Source of the DNA: Phosphitispora fastidiosa | GTDB lineage: Bacteria > Bacillota > Thermincolia > Thermincolales > UBA2595 | Reading direction: 5' to 3' | Assembly (NCBI RefSeq): GCF_019008365.1 | Contig: NZ_JAHHUL010000001.1 | Span: 433,264 to 497,263, forward strand | DNA: 64,000 nucleotides | Part shown: positions 36,207 to 45,706 of the stretch, piece by piece | How positions within the stretch are numbered: the stretch's first letter is position 1 | Layout of the letters: every line of letters starts with the position of its first letter | The notes under the pieces: model-generated | What the model was told of the DNA's origin: nothing | The model's database searches: none | The model's input: the letters and a program-made list of their open reading frames with translations, nothing else | Program-made: the position numbers and the translations under genes

Positions 36207-38066
36207 CTAATGTTCCGCAAAGCTATTCTCCATTACGGCTATTGTCTTGTAAACCGAATCCCGGTTCCCCACAAACATAATCAGGTCACCGCTCTGTAAT
36301 ACGGTATTCCCGTGAGGGATAATGTTTTCACCGTTACGGTTTACCGACATAATCAGGGTATCCCCCGGGAGTCTGATATCCTTCAGCCGCTTATCGGCAA
36401 AAGCTGCATTTGCCAGCACAGCCTCTTCCACCAGCAGGTTATCCTCACTCTCTGTCACCAGCGAAAAAGCTGCCGGGTGAATAACCAGGTTTTCCAACAC
36501 TATGAGTGTTGAAAAGGCCGGGCTGACAACCCTTACGCCAATGTCTTTAAAGTTTATGGTATTGACACCATTATTGACAACGGAAATAATATTTTTCAGC
36601 CCAAAGTCCCGGACCGCCATCCGGCATATCCTGAGATTCAGGTCATCATTGTTAGTGGTTATCAAGATAGTGTCTTCAGGTGTAATTCCGGCAGTCCGAA
36701 ACCCTTCATCTGTAGTCGCATCAGCATAAAGGACGTTTAACCCGGCAATCTTGGCTTTTGCTCTCTGTTTGGCCCCAATATCTATCAGCGTGACTGATTC
36801 ACCGCTTTTGGTCAGCCGTTCTCCCAGCAGTATCGAGGTATCAGCAGCGCCGATGATAAATACCCGCTTATCTGATACTTCCTTTTGAGGAGCGAACTTT
36901 TCAAACAACAGGGGTGAAACCAAACAGGTCACAATTGCTGACAATATGATAGCCCCATTGGTGTTTTCCGAGATTTCACCAAGTCTAAGGCCCACAGCGG
37001 CAGCAGCTATGATCAGGCTTAACCGTGAAGAGAGCAGAAAACCGGCGCTCAGAGCTTCCTTAGCAGAAAATGCAAACCGGAATAAGGCCGCCGGAACAAT
37101 TTTCACCAGGTACAGGGCAGTAATTAAGAGTGGCAGCAATGTAAGAAAGCTGCCGCTTTTAGCCGCCTCCGCAATATTAAAAGTTGCCCCGACCAAAATA
37201 AAAAAGATGGGAATAAAAAAGCCATATCCGATTGCTTCCAGTTTTAGTATAAAGGCTTCTTCTCTCTTCTCCGAAACGAGGGAAACAATAGCTCCGGCAA
37301 GAAACGCTCCCAGAATAGCTTCAGAGCCCAGGTATTCGGAAAAAACAACAAAAATGAGTATCAGTGCAAAAGAACCCCTGACCCTGATCTGGGACGTGGC
37401 ATCTGACAGCCTCTTAATCACATCAAGCCTGATTAAGATATTCGCCAGTTTGTAAAAAATGAAAAAAGCCAGGAAAAGGAATAACACCAGCAGTATATCC
37501 TTGATTTGACCGGAAGTAAGCATCAGCACCACAACAGTTATCAGGAGCATGGTCAGAAAATCAGCTATCAGGGCTGAAAGGAGTATGGTCTGACCAAAAG
37601 AAGTGTTTATAATACCTTTTTCCTTGAGTACAGGGACAACAATACCAAGTGAAGTTGTTGACAGTACCAGGGTCACCAGCCAAGGGCTCCTTATATAGCC
37701 TAGTTCAGTTAAGCCAATTGAGATCAAAAAAGAAAATATCAGGGTCAGTCCAAAAGTTCCAAAAGCCAGCAGCACCGGATTTGCCCCAGCGCTTTTTTTG
37801 CTCCTCAGGGCAAGGGCCAGGGTCTGGAAATCAATTTCCAGACCTGACAGAAACATCAGGTAAGTAAATCCAAATGCTGACAGAAACTCAAGAAGCGGCC
37901 CTGTTTCTATAAGATTGAAGCCGCTTACCCCCAGGATAAGGCCTGCCACAATTTCGCCGATTACCACAGGCAGCCGGATAAACCTGATATGGCTTGTTAT
38001 AAATGGGACTATAAAAGCTGCCAGAATAATAATCAACAGGGAATAAAACATGTGTTCATTTGCCAT
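36207..38066 (-). CDS. CPA2-family cation:proton antiporter with TrkA-N domain
   Basis: A 619-residue monovalent cation/proton antiporter of the KefB/Kef-like class. About twelve hydrophobic segments fill residues 5-385 (LPVVIGEIVAGLILGVSGF, FSEYLGSEAILGAFLAGAIVSL). A cytoplasmic Rossmann TrkA-N domain follows (VFIIGAADTSILLGERLTKSGESVTLID near 400), then a TrkA-C domain at the end. The ATG at 38066 with GGAAG upstream is chosen; the longer frame adds 26 residues lacking a ribosome site. Inserted between rnj and dapA, which are adjacent in B. subtilis. Potassium or sodium specificity cannot be told. Confidence 0.9.
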   Translation of the reverse strand: MANEHMFYSLLIIILAAFIVPFITSHIRFIRLPVVIGEIVAGLILGVSGFNLIETGPLLEFLSAFGFTYLMFLSGLEIDFQTLALALRSKKSAGANPVLLAFGTFGLTLIFSFLISIGLTELGYIRSPWLVTLVLSTTSLGIVVPVLKEKGIINTSFGQTILLSALIADFLTMLLITVVVLMLTSGQIKDILLVLFLFLAFFIFYKLANILIRLDVIKRLSDATSQIRVRGSFALILIFVVFSEYLGSEAILGAFLAGAIVSLVSEKREEAFILKLEAIGYGFFIPIFFILVGATFNIAEAAKSGSFLTLLPLLITALYLVKIVPAALFRFAFSAKEALSAGFLLSSRLSLIIAAAAVGLRLGEISENTNGAIILSAIVTCLVSPLLFEKFAPQKEVSDKRVFIIGAADTSILLGERLTKSGESVTLIDIGAKQRAKAKIAGLNVLYADATTDEGFRTAGITPEDTILITTNNDDLNLRICRMAVRDFGLKNIISVVNNGVNTINFKDIGVRVVSPAFSTLIVLENLVIHPAAFSLVTESEDNLLVEEAVLANAAFADKRLKDIRLPGDTLIMSVNRNGENIIPHGNTVLQSGDLIMFVGNRDSVYKTIAVMENSFAEH

Positions 38067-38084
38067 AGCTCTTATCTTCCTTTT

Positions 38085-38135
38085 TATTAATAAATTAACC
38101 CAAACCCTCTCATTTAGTACTGAGAGAATTTGGGT
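38085..38135 (-). terminator. Terminator behind dapA
   Basis: 15-bp stem (arms 38121-38135 and 38098-38112, 8-nt loop) that is complete only in the minus-strand RNA, where two positions become U-G pairs; followed by TTAATTTATTAATAA. It lies 63 nt past the dapA stop and just before the antiporter start, so it ends the lysine/dipicolinate transcript. Confidence 0.75.
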
Positions 38136-38198
38136 ATCAGTCACATAGTTATTTTAACAAATTTTCATTAGGCTTATCAAGCATTAAATCCCGGCAGG

Positions 38199-39083
38199 TT
38201 AAATTTTGTTGTATATTTCCAACAGTTTCCTGATTGCCCCTGTTTCCTCACCTGTTGCTTCAATCAGAGGAGGTCTGAGCCCGCCGACTTGAAATCCCAT
38301 CAGGTTCATGGCTGTTTTCACCGGAATTGGGTTTGTGGTCAAAAACATGCCTTCAAATACGGGAATAAGGTCCAGGTGAATCTTTCTGGCAGTATCAATG
38401 TCACCTGCCATGAATGCCTTGACCATTGCCTGCAGTTCATTTCCCACAATATGGGCAACAACACTGATAACTCCATGCCCGCCCACACTAAGCATAGGTA
38501 ATATGATGGCATCCTCACCACAGTATATCAGGAACTCTTCAGGGGTTTTGCGCCTGATTTCTCCTGCCAGTACCAGGCTTCCGGAAGCCTCCTTAACGGC
38601 AACAATATTTTCAACCTTTGCCAGTTCGGCAATAGTATCCGGCAACAAATGTGACGAGGTTCTGCCGGGGACGTTGTATAGTATTAACGGCAAATCTGTG
38701 GCCTCGGCCACTGTCCGAAAATGCTGATACATGCCTCTTTGAGGCGGTTTGTTATAATAGGGTGTAACCAGCATGGCGCCGTCTACGCCGACTTTTCCCG
38801 CTTCCCTGGTCAACGCCACTGAATCAGAGGTGACATTTGACCCTGTGCCGGCGATAACTTTCACCCTGCCGCCCACTTCATCCACCACGGCTTCAAAAAG
38901 CCTGATTTTCTCTTCTCTGGTGAGTGTGGGAGACTCACCCGTAGTTCCGGCCACAACTATACCGTCAGAACCATTATCCGCTAAATATCCGGCTAACTTC
39001 CTGGCCTGCCCGTAATCAACTTCCATACTGGAGTCAAAAGGGGTTACCATGGCAGTCAGCACTCGTCCAAAGTCTCTCACCAC
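38199..39083 (-). CDS. dapA: 4-Hydroxy-tetrahydrodipicolinate synthase
   Basis: Condenses pyruvate with aspartate semialdehyde, the first step specific to lysine, diaminopimelate and dipicolinate. TIM barrel with VAGTTGESPTLTREEK near residue 45, ILYNVPGRTSSHL with the Tyr near 135, and the Schiff-base Lys in IVAVKEASGSL near 163. GTG at 39083 is chosen since GGAGG lies 8 nt upstream and it gives 294 residues, the usual length; GTG 39113 or ATG 39098 would add 10 or 5 residues, and neither has a good ribosome site. Follows dapG directly. Last gene of the transcript. Confidence 0.95.
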   Translation of the reverse strand: MVRDFGRVLTAMVTPFDSSMEVDYGQARKLAGYLADNGSDGIVVAGTTGESPTLTREEKIRLFEAVVDEVGGRVKVIAGTGSNVTSDSVALTREAGKVGVDGAMLVTPYYNKPPQRGMYQHFRTVAEATDLPLILYNVPGRTSSHLLPDTIAELAKVENIVAVKEASGSLVLAGEIRRKTPEEFLIYCGEDAIILPMLSVGGHGVISVVAHIVGNELQAMVKAFMAGDIDTARKIHLDLIPVFEGMFLTTNPIPVKTAMNLMGFQVGGLRPPLIEATGEETGAIRKLLEIYNKI

Positions 39084-39105
39084 TTTTCCAACCTCCATAC
39101 TATAC

Positions 39106-40323
39106 TTATTCACCCAGAGCGAAATAATTATGCAGAGCCCTTATGGCTTTTTCCATATCATCCTGTTTTACCAGACACCAAATTGTGGAATGTGAATCAG
39201 CTGTCTGGAGTATCCCAATATCTTCAGCCACCAAGGCTTCAATAATACTGGCCATAACTCCCGGAACTCCAGCCATTCCGGCGCCCACTGCCGAAACCTT
39301 GGCACATTTTGGAGTAACAATAGGCGCAAACCCCATGTCTTCCAGAAGACCAACCGCTCTGCCGGCAATATCGTCTTTCACGGTATAAATTACCACATCG
39401 GGATGTATATTTATAAAGTCCACACTGATTCCGGCATTTGCCATTGCTTTAAATATTTTAAGCTGAGGGTACTCCGATGATGGAAATTCAGATGTGGTAA
39501 TCTCAATCTGAGTTACATTGGGAATATGTGTAATACCTGAGATAATACGGTCCCGTTTGATTTCCACCCGCTTGTCATAGGAAGCAGTGACCAGGGTTCC
39601 CGGGGCATCGGAAAAGGTACACTTGACCCTGATGGGAATATTTTTTTGCATTGCAATTTCCACGGCACGGGGGTGAATCACCTTGGCCCCTTCATGGGCC
39701 AACTGGCATATTTCATTATACGTAATCTCATCAAGGGTTCTGGCGTTCTCAACTATCCGGGGATCAGCTGTCTTAATCCCATCCACATCAGTGTAAATAT
39801 CAATTGCCTCAGCATTAAGTGCTACCCCCAGAGCCGCTGCGGTGGTGTCACTGCCCCCGCGTCCCAGGGTCGTAATCATGCCATTTTCTGTCTGCCCCTG
39901 AAAACCGGCCACGATAACAATAACTCTTTCAGAGACATATTGGTGAATCAGTTTGGGGTCAACTTTAACTATATGGGCATCAGTGTGCCCGTTATCGGTA
40001 ATAATGCCGGCCTGGCCTCCTGTCAGAAAAACAGCCTTATGTCCCTGTCCTTCAAGGGTAGCCACCATGGTTACTCCAGAAATAATTTCACCACAGGCCA
40101 TCAGATTATCCAAAGCCTCAGGAGAGATTGATGAATTAATACCCTCAACGAATTTTACCAGGGTATCAGTAGCATATGGGTCTCCCTGCCGTCCCATGGC
40201 TGAGACAACTACCACAGGAGCATATCCCTCATCTTTAGCGGCAATTATCTTACGGGCCACCTGTTCCCTCAGTTCAGGAGTAACCAGTGATGTCCCACCG
40301 AACTTCTGCACCAGGTATTTCAC
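39106..40323 (-). CDS. dapG: Aspartate kinase
   Basis: Phosphorylates aspartate, the entry to the lysine/threonine/methionine and diaminopimelate branch. N-terminal kinase motif KFGGTSL at residues 7-13, catalytic region GFQGQTENGMITTLGRGGSD near 145, and two C-terminal ACT domains (ITHIPNVTQIEITTSE and KVSAVGAGMAGVPG) for feedback control. 405 residues. GTG start with AGGAGATG upstream, 11 nt behind asd. By synteny it corresponds to B. subtilis dapG, the diaminopimelate-sensitive isoenzyme, but effector specificity is not visible in the sequence. Confidence 0.95.
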   Translation of the reverse strand: MKYLVQKFGGTSLVTPELREQVARKIIAAKDEGYAPVVVVSAMGRQGDPYATDTLVKFVEGINSSISPEALDNLMACGEIISGVTMVATLEGQGHKAVFLTGGQAGIITDNGHTDAHIVKVDPKLIHQYVSERVIVIVAGFQGQTENGMITTLGRGGSDTTAAALGVALNAEAIDIYTDVDGIKTADPRIVENARTLDEITYNEICQLAHEGAKVIHPRAVEIAMQKNIPIRVKCTFSDAPGTLVTASYDKRVEIKRDRIISGITHIPNVTQIEITTSEFPSSEYPQLKIFKAMANAGISVDFINIHPDVVIYTVKDDIAGRAVGLLEDMGFAPIVTPKCAKVSAVGAGMAGVPGVMASIIEALVAEDIGILQTADSHSTIWCLVKQDDMEKAIRALHNYFALGE

Positions 40324-40334
40324 ACAATCATCTC

Positions 40335-41348
40335 CTAAAAGCAGCCGTATTTTACCACCAGCTCCGCAATCTGGACAGCATTAGTGGCCGCGCCTTTACG
40401 CAGTTGGTCAGAGACTACCCACATATTCAGACCATTGGCGATTGAATTATCTTCTCTGATTCGTCCGACAAAAACCTCATCCCGGTCAGAGGTATACAGA
40501 GGCATGGGATATTCCCTCTTTCCGGGGTCATCCTGAACAATTATCCCGGGAGCTTTGGACAGTATTTCTTTCGCTTCTGCCGGTGTAATCCTGCGCTCTG
40601 TTTCAATATTTACCGACTCAGAATGGCTTCTAAATACAGGAACCCTAACAGTTGTCGCGGTTATCTCGATACTGTCATCATGCATTATCTTTTTGGTCTC
40701 ATTGACCATTTTCCATTCCTCTTTGGTATAATCCATATCGGAAAAAACATCTATATGTGGAATGAGGTTAAAGGCAATCTGATGGGGGAAAACCTCCGGA
40801 TTGATTTCCTGCTGTCCTTCGGCAAACATTTTCACCTGAGCGGCCAGTTCTTCGATAGCTTCCTTACCCGCCCCGGATACAGCCTGATATGTTGACACTA
40901 CAACCCTTTTGATCCTGGCAGCATCGTGAATTACCTTAAGGGGAACCACCATTATGATTGTCGAACAGTTGGGATTGGCAATAATACCTTTATGCTGCCT
41001 GACATCCTCAGGGTTTACTTCAGGGACAACCAGAGGCACATCATTATCCATCCTGAAAGCGCTGCTGTTGTCAACAACCACAGCCCCTCGTTTGGCGGCT
41101 TCCCTGGCATACTCTTTACTGGCTGAGCCCCCGGCAAAAAGGGCGATATCAACACCCTCAAAAGCCTCATTAGCCGTAGCTGCTACTGTATAGTCCCTGC
41201 CCTCCCAATTTATTTTGGTACCGGCTGACCTTTCAGTGGCAAGAAGCTTCAGGCCTCCAACAGGAAAATTCCTCTCCCGCAGAATCTTCAATAACTCTTG
41301 TCCAACCGCGCCGGTGGCGCCTACGACCGCTAGATTAATTTTTTTCAC
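40335..41348 (-). CDS. asd: Aspartate-semialdehyde dehydrogenase
   Basis: NADPH-dependent reduction of aspartyl phosphate to the semialdehyde. NAVVGATGAVGQELL-type Rossmann loop at the N terminus, catalytic Cys in GIIANPNCSTIIMVVPL near residue 128, and the His in TVRVPVFRSHSESVNI. The GTG at 41348 is preferred because GGAGGG lies 6 nt upstream; 337 residues. Between dpaB and dapG in the order known from B. subtilis. The 97-bp gap to dpaB holds no recognised signal. Confidence 0.96.
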   Translation of the reverse strand: MKKINLAVVGATGAVGQELLKILRERNFPVGGLKLLATERSAGTKINWEGRDYTVAATANEAFEGVDIALFAGGSASKEYAREAAKRGAVVVDNSSAFRMDNDVPLVVPEVNPEDVRQHKGIIANPNCSTIIMVVPLKVIHDAARIKRVVVSTYQAVSGAGKEAIEELAAQVKMFAEGQQEINPEVFPHQIAFNLIPHIDVFSDMDYTKEEWKMVNETKKIMHDDSIEITATTVRVPVFRSHSESVNIETERRITPAEAKEILSKAPGIIVQDDPGKREYPMPLYTSDRDEVFVGRIREDNSIANGLNMWVVSDQLRKGAATNAVQIAELVVKYGCF

Positions 41349-41445
41349 AAATATCCCTCCGTAAATTGAATAAATATATATATTGTTCACACCGACGAGT
41401 ACAAGTCAACTTGCCCGGCACACCCATCCCCAGAAATTATTCTTT

Positions 41446-42030
41446 TTAATATTGGATAATTACCGGTTGTAATTGTTTTCCCTTCAGGGCTGATTTTATG
41501 GCTTCGGCCACTAATGACATGTTTGCCACAAGGGAATTGGCCTTTACCTGTGGATTATCCTGTCCAAAGGGAACCATATAAATATTTTTCATATTGAGCA
41601 GCAGGCCGATATTCTTAGCATTGATTCCCAGACCGTCGTTTGTTGATATTCCCATGACTACCGGTCTCTGGTTGCGCAAATGGGCTTTTACAGCCATTAA
41701 AACAGGTGTATCGGTAATTCCATTGACCAGTTTAGCTATGGTATTACCGGTGCACGGCGCAACAACCATAATATCAAATAATACGTTTGGCCCAATCGGT
41801 TCCGCATCCACAATTGTTTTTATTATATCATGCCCGGTCGCTTCTTTGAGCAGTTCTTTCCATTCACTTGACTTACCAAATCTTGTATCAATAGAATCAA
41901 CACTATATGACATAACCGGGTACACTTCCGCTCCGCTTTCAATCAGGCGGGGTATTTGATTCAGGACTTCTCTGACAGTACAGTGTGAACCTGTAACAGC
42001 AAAACCTATTTTAACACCATTAAGTTCCAT
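41446..42030 (-). CDS. dpaB: Dipicolinate synthase subunit B
   Basis: With DpaA it converts dihydroxytetrahydrodipicolinate to dipicolinic acid in the mother cell during sporulation. A 194-residue flavoprotein-type fold: KIGFAVTGSHCTVREVL at the N terminus, MVVAPCTGNTIAKLVNGITDTPVL near residue 90, NDGLGINAKNIGLLLN near 135. GGGGGTG precedes the ATG, 14 nt behind dpaA. Presence of both subunits is strong evidence for endospore formation. Confidence 0.96.
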   Translation of the reverse strand: MELNGVKIGFAVTGSHCTVREVLNQIPRLIESGAEVYPVMSYSVDSIDTRFGKSSEWKELLKEATGHDIIKTIVDAEPIGPNVLFDIMVVAPCTGNTIAKLVNGITDTPVLMAVKAHLRNQRPVVMGISTNDGLGINAKNIGLLLNMKNIYMVPFGQDNPQVKANSLVANMSLVAEAIKSALKGKQLQPVIIQY

Positions 42031-42044
42031 TAAAGCACCCCCGA

Positions 42045-42971
42045 CTACCTTCTGTCTTCTTCCAGAGAAGATAAAGACGAAGTGTTGGCGAGTTCGCTTA
42101 CCATTATGTCCGGAATAACTCTTGACAATATCAATCCTGCGGTACGGGGGGCAACTTTTCCCGGCAGGCCCGGAGCCAGAACAGCATTCCGGCCCAGCTT
42201 AGCAGCCGCCTTAAAGTCAACACCTCCCGGCGTTGAGGCAATATCACAGATGTACACCACAGGTTTTGTCTTCCTTAAAAGAGACTCATCCAATACAAGG
42301 AAAGGAACGGTGTTAAATATAATGTCAGCCTTTTCAAGACACCCAGGCAGCTGACTGTAGTTTAAAGGCTCCATTCCCATTTCGGCAATCCTGGCAAGGT
42401 CTGCCCGCTTCCTGGCAGCTACAGAGGTTTTCGCCCCCAGAGCAGACAGCATGCGGGCAAGGGTTAGGCCGCACCTGCCAAAACCAAGCACAACCGCATT
42501 GCTGCCGTGGATAGTGATATCAGTGGCTTCCATAGCCATTTGAAGAGCCCCTTCCGCAGAAGGGATGGAATTCATAATGGCCACTTCATCCATTCCTGCA
42601 ATTTCCACCAACCCAAGGCCTCGTTCAGCAACCAGTTGTTTGAGCAGCGGGCGGGCAAATCCAACAATGACAGTACAGTCATCAATACAGGATCTGATCA
42701 GGTCCTTAGTAAACCTGAGGGGTTTCAGCCCATACCTGGCCATTATTTTACCCTGTTCATCAATGCCCGACATGGGCAAAATAACGAAACGGGCGCCACT
42801 TACTGCTTCCACTGCCGATTCAAAGTATTGGACCAGATTGTTCCCGATGAATTTAGTTATTCCGGCCACTCTGACGTTAGCACCCAGCTGAGCCAGCTGA
42901 GGAACGAGAATAAGTTCCCTGTCGTCTCCTCCAAGGACCGCAGCGGATACTCCCGCGAGTATCGAACTCAT
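42045..42971 (-). CDS. dpaA: Dipicolinate synthase subunit A
   Basis: NAD(P)-binding subunit of the spore dipicolinate synthase. 308 residues from the ATG at 42971, which has AGGAGG 7 nt upstream. Conserved segments: VLGGDDRELILVPQL at the N terminus, SAEGALQMAMEATDITIHGS, the nucleotide loop VLGFGRCGLTLARML near residue 155, and DIASTPGGVDFKAAAKLG near 240. Situated between dapB and dpaB, as in other spore formers. Expression would be expected from a mother-cell sigma factor, but no clear promoter was recognised. Confidence 0.96.
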   Translation of the reverse strand: MSSILAGVSAAVLGGDDRELILVPQLAQLGANVRVAGITKFIGNNLVQYFESAVEAVSGARFVILPMSGIDEQGKIMARYGLKPLRFTKDLIRSCIDDCTVIVGFARPLLKQLVAERGLGLVEIAGMDEVAIMNSIPSAEGALQMAMEATDITIHGSNAVVLGFGRCGLTLARMLSALGAKTSVAARKRADLARIAEMGMEPLNYSQLPGCLEKADIIFNTVPFLVLDESLLRKTKPVVYICDIASTPGGVDFKAAAKLGRNAVLAPGLPGKVAPRTAGLILSRVIPDIMVSELANTSSLSSLEEDRR

Positions 42972-43052
42972 GCCACAACCTCCTTTGTACACCAACTACT
43001 GACAGTATATGAATTGATGCAAAGGGAGGTGCTTGTATAGAACCGGTTTCAC

Positions 43053-43850
43053 TTATTCAGTTAAAAGTTTCTCCAGACCATAGGTCACTCCTTTCAGCTC
43101 TGCGACTCTTCTGACTGCCAGGATTACGCCCGGCATAAATGACTCTCTGCTAATGGAGTCGTGCCTTATGGTCAGGGTCTGACCAAGCCCGCCAAAGATA
43201 ACTTCCTGGTGGGCTGTCAATCCCGGAAGACGAACACTGTGAATCCTCATCCCGTCATATTCCCCGCCCCTGACGCCCCGGAACTTCTCCTGTTCATCAG
43301 GGTGGCCTTGGCGGCATGTTTCCCTGCTCCCTTTTATCAGTTCAGCTGTCTTAATTGCTGTTCCTGAAGGAGCATCCAGCTTCAGGTCATGGTGCAGTTC
43401 AATTATCTCAACATTTGGCAGATACCGCGCTGCTTCTGTGGCAAATTTCATCATCAGTACCGCTCCAATAGCAAAATTAGGGGCTATAATGATACCAATT
43501 CCTGCCTCCCCGGCCATCCGGTTAATATTGGCAATATCCTCTTCAGACAAGCTTGTTGTGCCAACTACGGCATGCACATGATGAGTCAGAACGGTATTAA
43601 GATTGGATCTGATACTATCCGGAGTAGTAAAGTCAACAACTACCTCTGCCCGGGTTTCCTCAATAACCCGCCCGAGGTTTCCGGTAACAGGCACCCCGCA
43701 GGGTTTTCCCGCTGTCAGCAGGCCTATATCCTCTCCATGATTGTTTATATCCACAGCTCCCACAAGTGATAAGTCACTTTCGCCCAGGACTGCTTTAACG
43801 ACTTCGCGTCCCATCCTGCCGGCGGCTCCGGCCACGATTACTTTTAGCAT
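43053..43850 (-). CDS. dapB: 4-Hydroxy-tetrahydrodipicolinate reductase
   Basis: NAD(P)H-dependent reduction giving tetrahydrodipicolinate. The ATG at 43850 (MLKVIVAGAAGRMG) is the correct start: the Rossmann loop GAAGRMGRE begins at residue 8, and the 51 extra codons upstream look non-coding. Other signatures are VDFTTPDSI, the catalytic region ELHHDLKLDAPSGTA near residue 150, and RHDSISRESFMPG near the end. AGGAGG lies 12 nt upstream. 265 residues. First gene of the dapB-dpaA-dpaB-asd-dapG-dapA series and divergent from the ThrE-type exporter. Confidence 0.96.
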   Translation of the reverse strand: MLKVIVAGAAGRMGREVVKAVLGESDLSLVGAVDINNHGEDIGLLTAGKPCGVPVTGNLGRVIEETRAEVVVDFTTPDSIRSNLNTVLTHHVHAVVGTTSLSEEDIANINRMAGEAGIGIIIAPNFAIGAVLMMKFATEAARYLPNVEIIELHHDLKLDAPSGTAIKTAELIKGSRETCRQGHPDEQEKFRGVRGGEYDGMRIHSVRLPGLTAHQEVIFGGLGQTLTIRHDSISRESFMPGVILAVRRVAELKGVTYGLEKLLTE

Positions 43851-44061
43851 GAGATATCCAGACCTCCTGTATATTTCCAGAACTGTACCGGTGAATTGGA
43901 CAATAACTGACCAGTTTACACCAAATACCTTAAACTTTATTTTCTTATAAATGGGCTCAGATGTCAAGGGCGAAACATTGACTAACCTGTGCGAATATAT
44001 CACCCAAGCTCTGGCAAACTAATATATATATCAACTTATACATACAGGGTGGTCACACTCA

Positions 44062-44841
44062 ATGAATGATAAAGGACATCAGGCCTTGGAATTTGCCGGT
44101 CTGGCAGGGGAACTGCTGCTGGAAAACGGGGCTGAAACACCGCGTGTTGAAGACACGGTACATCGGATATGTTCAACAGCAGGTCTTACAGAGATTGAGG
44201 TAATTGTATTTCCAACAGGTATAATCATAAATGCACTCTATGATAATGTCCGGGTTACGCGGGCCAAAAGGATACATGCCAGGGAAACCAATCTCAACAA
44301 GATTTCCGTTGTAAATGATGTTTCCCGAAAATATGCCTGTAGTAGAATTTCACTTAATGAAGGATTGGCCATTGCCCGGGAATTGGATACCGGCAAACCG
44401 GACCGCAGAGTTTTTTGGGGTAACCTTGCCGCGGGAGGCATCGCTTCAGGCTCGGCCACAATCCTCCTGGGAGGATACTGGGCGGATTTTCTTCCGGCTT
44501 TTATGGCAGCAGCCATGGTCAGGACTATTATTGGAGTAACGGCATTTAACCTGGCATATGTACTGCAGATTTTCCTGGCAGGAATTTTTGCGGGGTTTGG
44601 CGGCAGCTTATTTGTTGACCTGGGCTTTGGTTATCATTTGGACAAGATTATCGTAGGGGCGCTGCTCCCGCTTTATCCCGGCATAACTCTGACAAATGCG
44701 GTAAGGGATTTTATTTCGGGGGATCTGCTGTCCGGGACCCTGAGGATGGTTGAAGGGCTGCTTATTGCGGCAGCCCTTGCCAACGGGGTCGGGGTAGCCT
44801 TGTCTATGTATCACGGGCATCTGCGGAACTATTTGTTTTAA
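44062..44841 (+). CDS. ThrE-type exporter, N-terminal half (DUF1212/YjjP-like)
   Basis: A 259-residue membrane protein matching the N-terminal half of threonine/serine exporters: a cytoplasmic beginning (ALEFAGLAGELLLENGAETPRVEDTVHRI; IHARETNLNKI) and then five hydrophobic segments from residue 115 on (GALLPLYPGITLTNAVRDFISGD). The partner half is encoded downstream at 45261, as in yjjP/yjjB pairs, but with an unusually long gap filled by a foldback element. GGGTGG lies 9 nt before the ATG. Substrate not known. Confidence 0.88.
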   Translation: MNDKGHQALEFAGLAGELLLENGAETPRVEDTVHRICSTAGLTEIEVIVFPTGIIINALYDNVRVTRAKRIHARETNLNKISVVNDVSRKYACSRISLNEGLAIARELDTGKPDRRVFWGNLAAGGIASGSATILLGGYWADFLPAFMAAAMVRTIIGVTAFNLAYVLQIFLAGIFAGFGGSLFVDLGFGYHLDKIIVGALLPLYPGITLTNAVRDFISGDLLSGTLRMVEGLLIAAALANGVGVALSMYHGHLRNYLF

Positions 44842-44869
44842 CCTTATGTTGGCTATCGAAAATGACCTG

Positions 44870-45147
44870 GCAGCATATGTTGACGCATTGTACCGATTTT
44901 CCGCACTGCCGCCTATGAGTCTAAACTGCCAATCCCCGGCATCAGGGCATCGTCCCCGAACTCGATGGCTCATTGGGCTTGTCTCACGGGGTAGCCGCCT
45001 CTCGTTTTGGCAAGCCAAAAACTTCCCGGCGGCCTTCGCCATCTTCGAACATGCGGGGACTCCCTGCCCTGATGCCGGTGCTTTGCAGCAACACTCATTA
45101 CGGCGGCAGTGCCAGGAAAATCTTGTACAACACCTCACCATATTACA
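44870..45147. repeat. Long palindromic foldback element, family 2, copy A
   Basis: About 280 bp forming an imperfect palindrome. Outer arms (44882-44913 and 45102-45137) share GCATTGTAC/GTACAACAC and CACTGCCGCC/GGCGGCAGTG. Further in, CCGGCATCAGGGCA and TGCCCTGATGCCGG pair, and CGATGGC pairs near the centre. The right end CTTGTACAACACCTCACCAT is identical to copy B at 49949. It fills most of the 419-bp gap between the two exporter genes. ORFs here are by-products of the palindrome. Confidence 0.85.
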
Positions 45148-45260
45148 CGGGTCATTTCCTGGAGCCTAAAGTGAAGTAACAAAACAAAAGTTCAGGCTTG
45201 AAACCCTGAACATAAGAATGCTATACCCTTAACATTTTGACCTTGAAAGGAGAAAACACG

Positions 45261-45701
45261 ATGCTTATAAAAATGTTTCTGGCTTTCCTGACAACACTGT
45301 TCACAGGGATTACACTGCAGACTCCAAAATCTGCGCTGGTTACCGCAGGTCTGACCGGTATGCTTGGGTGGACAGTCTATAATATACTGATACAACTTAA
45401 GTTTTCCACTCTGTTTGCATCAGTCTCCGGCGCTATTATTATTGGTGGGTTTGCTGAAATAATGTCGCGAATACAGAAACAGCCGGTTACCGTTTATATA
45501 GTATCAGGTATCATTCCCCTGGTACCGGGTATTACATCTTATGACTCGATGCTGGATTTTATTAACAGCCGCTATATTGAAGGGATAGCATTGGCCTTTA
45601 AGGCCTTACTGATTGCAGCATACCTGGCAACAGGACTTGCCATCGTACCCATCACCGTCCGTTTTTTCCGCCGCCGGGTCGGCAGATTTGGGGAGAAGTA
45701 A
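45261..45701 (+). CDS. ThrE-type exporter, C-terminal half (DUF3815/YjjB-like)
   Basis: A 146-residue membrane protein with five hydrophobic segments, matching the C-terminal half of ThrE-type exporters (GITLQTPKSALVTAGLTGMLGW; GIIPLVPGITSYDSMLDFI). Presumed partner of the protein encoded at 44062. ATG at 45261 has AAAGGAG 8 nt upstream. Convergent with the YlmC-like gene, 5 bp apart. A separate promoter may be needed if the foldback element ends the upstream transcript. Confidence 0.88.
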   Translation: MLIKMFLAFLTTLFTGITLQTPKSALVTAGLTGMLGWTVYNILIQLKFSTLFASVSGAIIIGGFAEIMSRIQKQPVTVYIVSGIIPLVPGITSYDSMLDFINSRYIEGIALAFKALLIAAYLATGLAIVPITVRFFRRRVGRFGEK

Positions 45702-45706
45702 AAAAG

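Noticed and set aside
43851..44003. 51-codon N-terminal extension of dapB
   Set aside because: The Rossmann motif and family length fit the ATG at 43850; the extension has no ribosome site and looks like untranslated leader.
41349..44061. Lysine riboswitch or T-box in the dap/asd region
   Set aside because: Intergenic gaps are short and no multi-stem leader with a terminator was recognisable by eye; a covariance search would be needed.
44608..45169. ORFs over foldback copy A, with a matching MVRCCTRFS start in copy B
   Set aside because: The shared peptide comes from the common inverted end of the repeat, not from a gene; the frames run antisense into the exporter gene.
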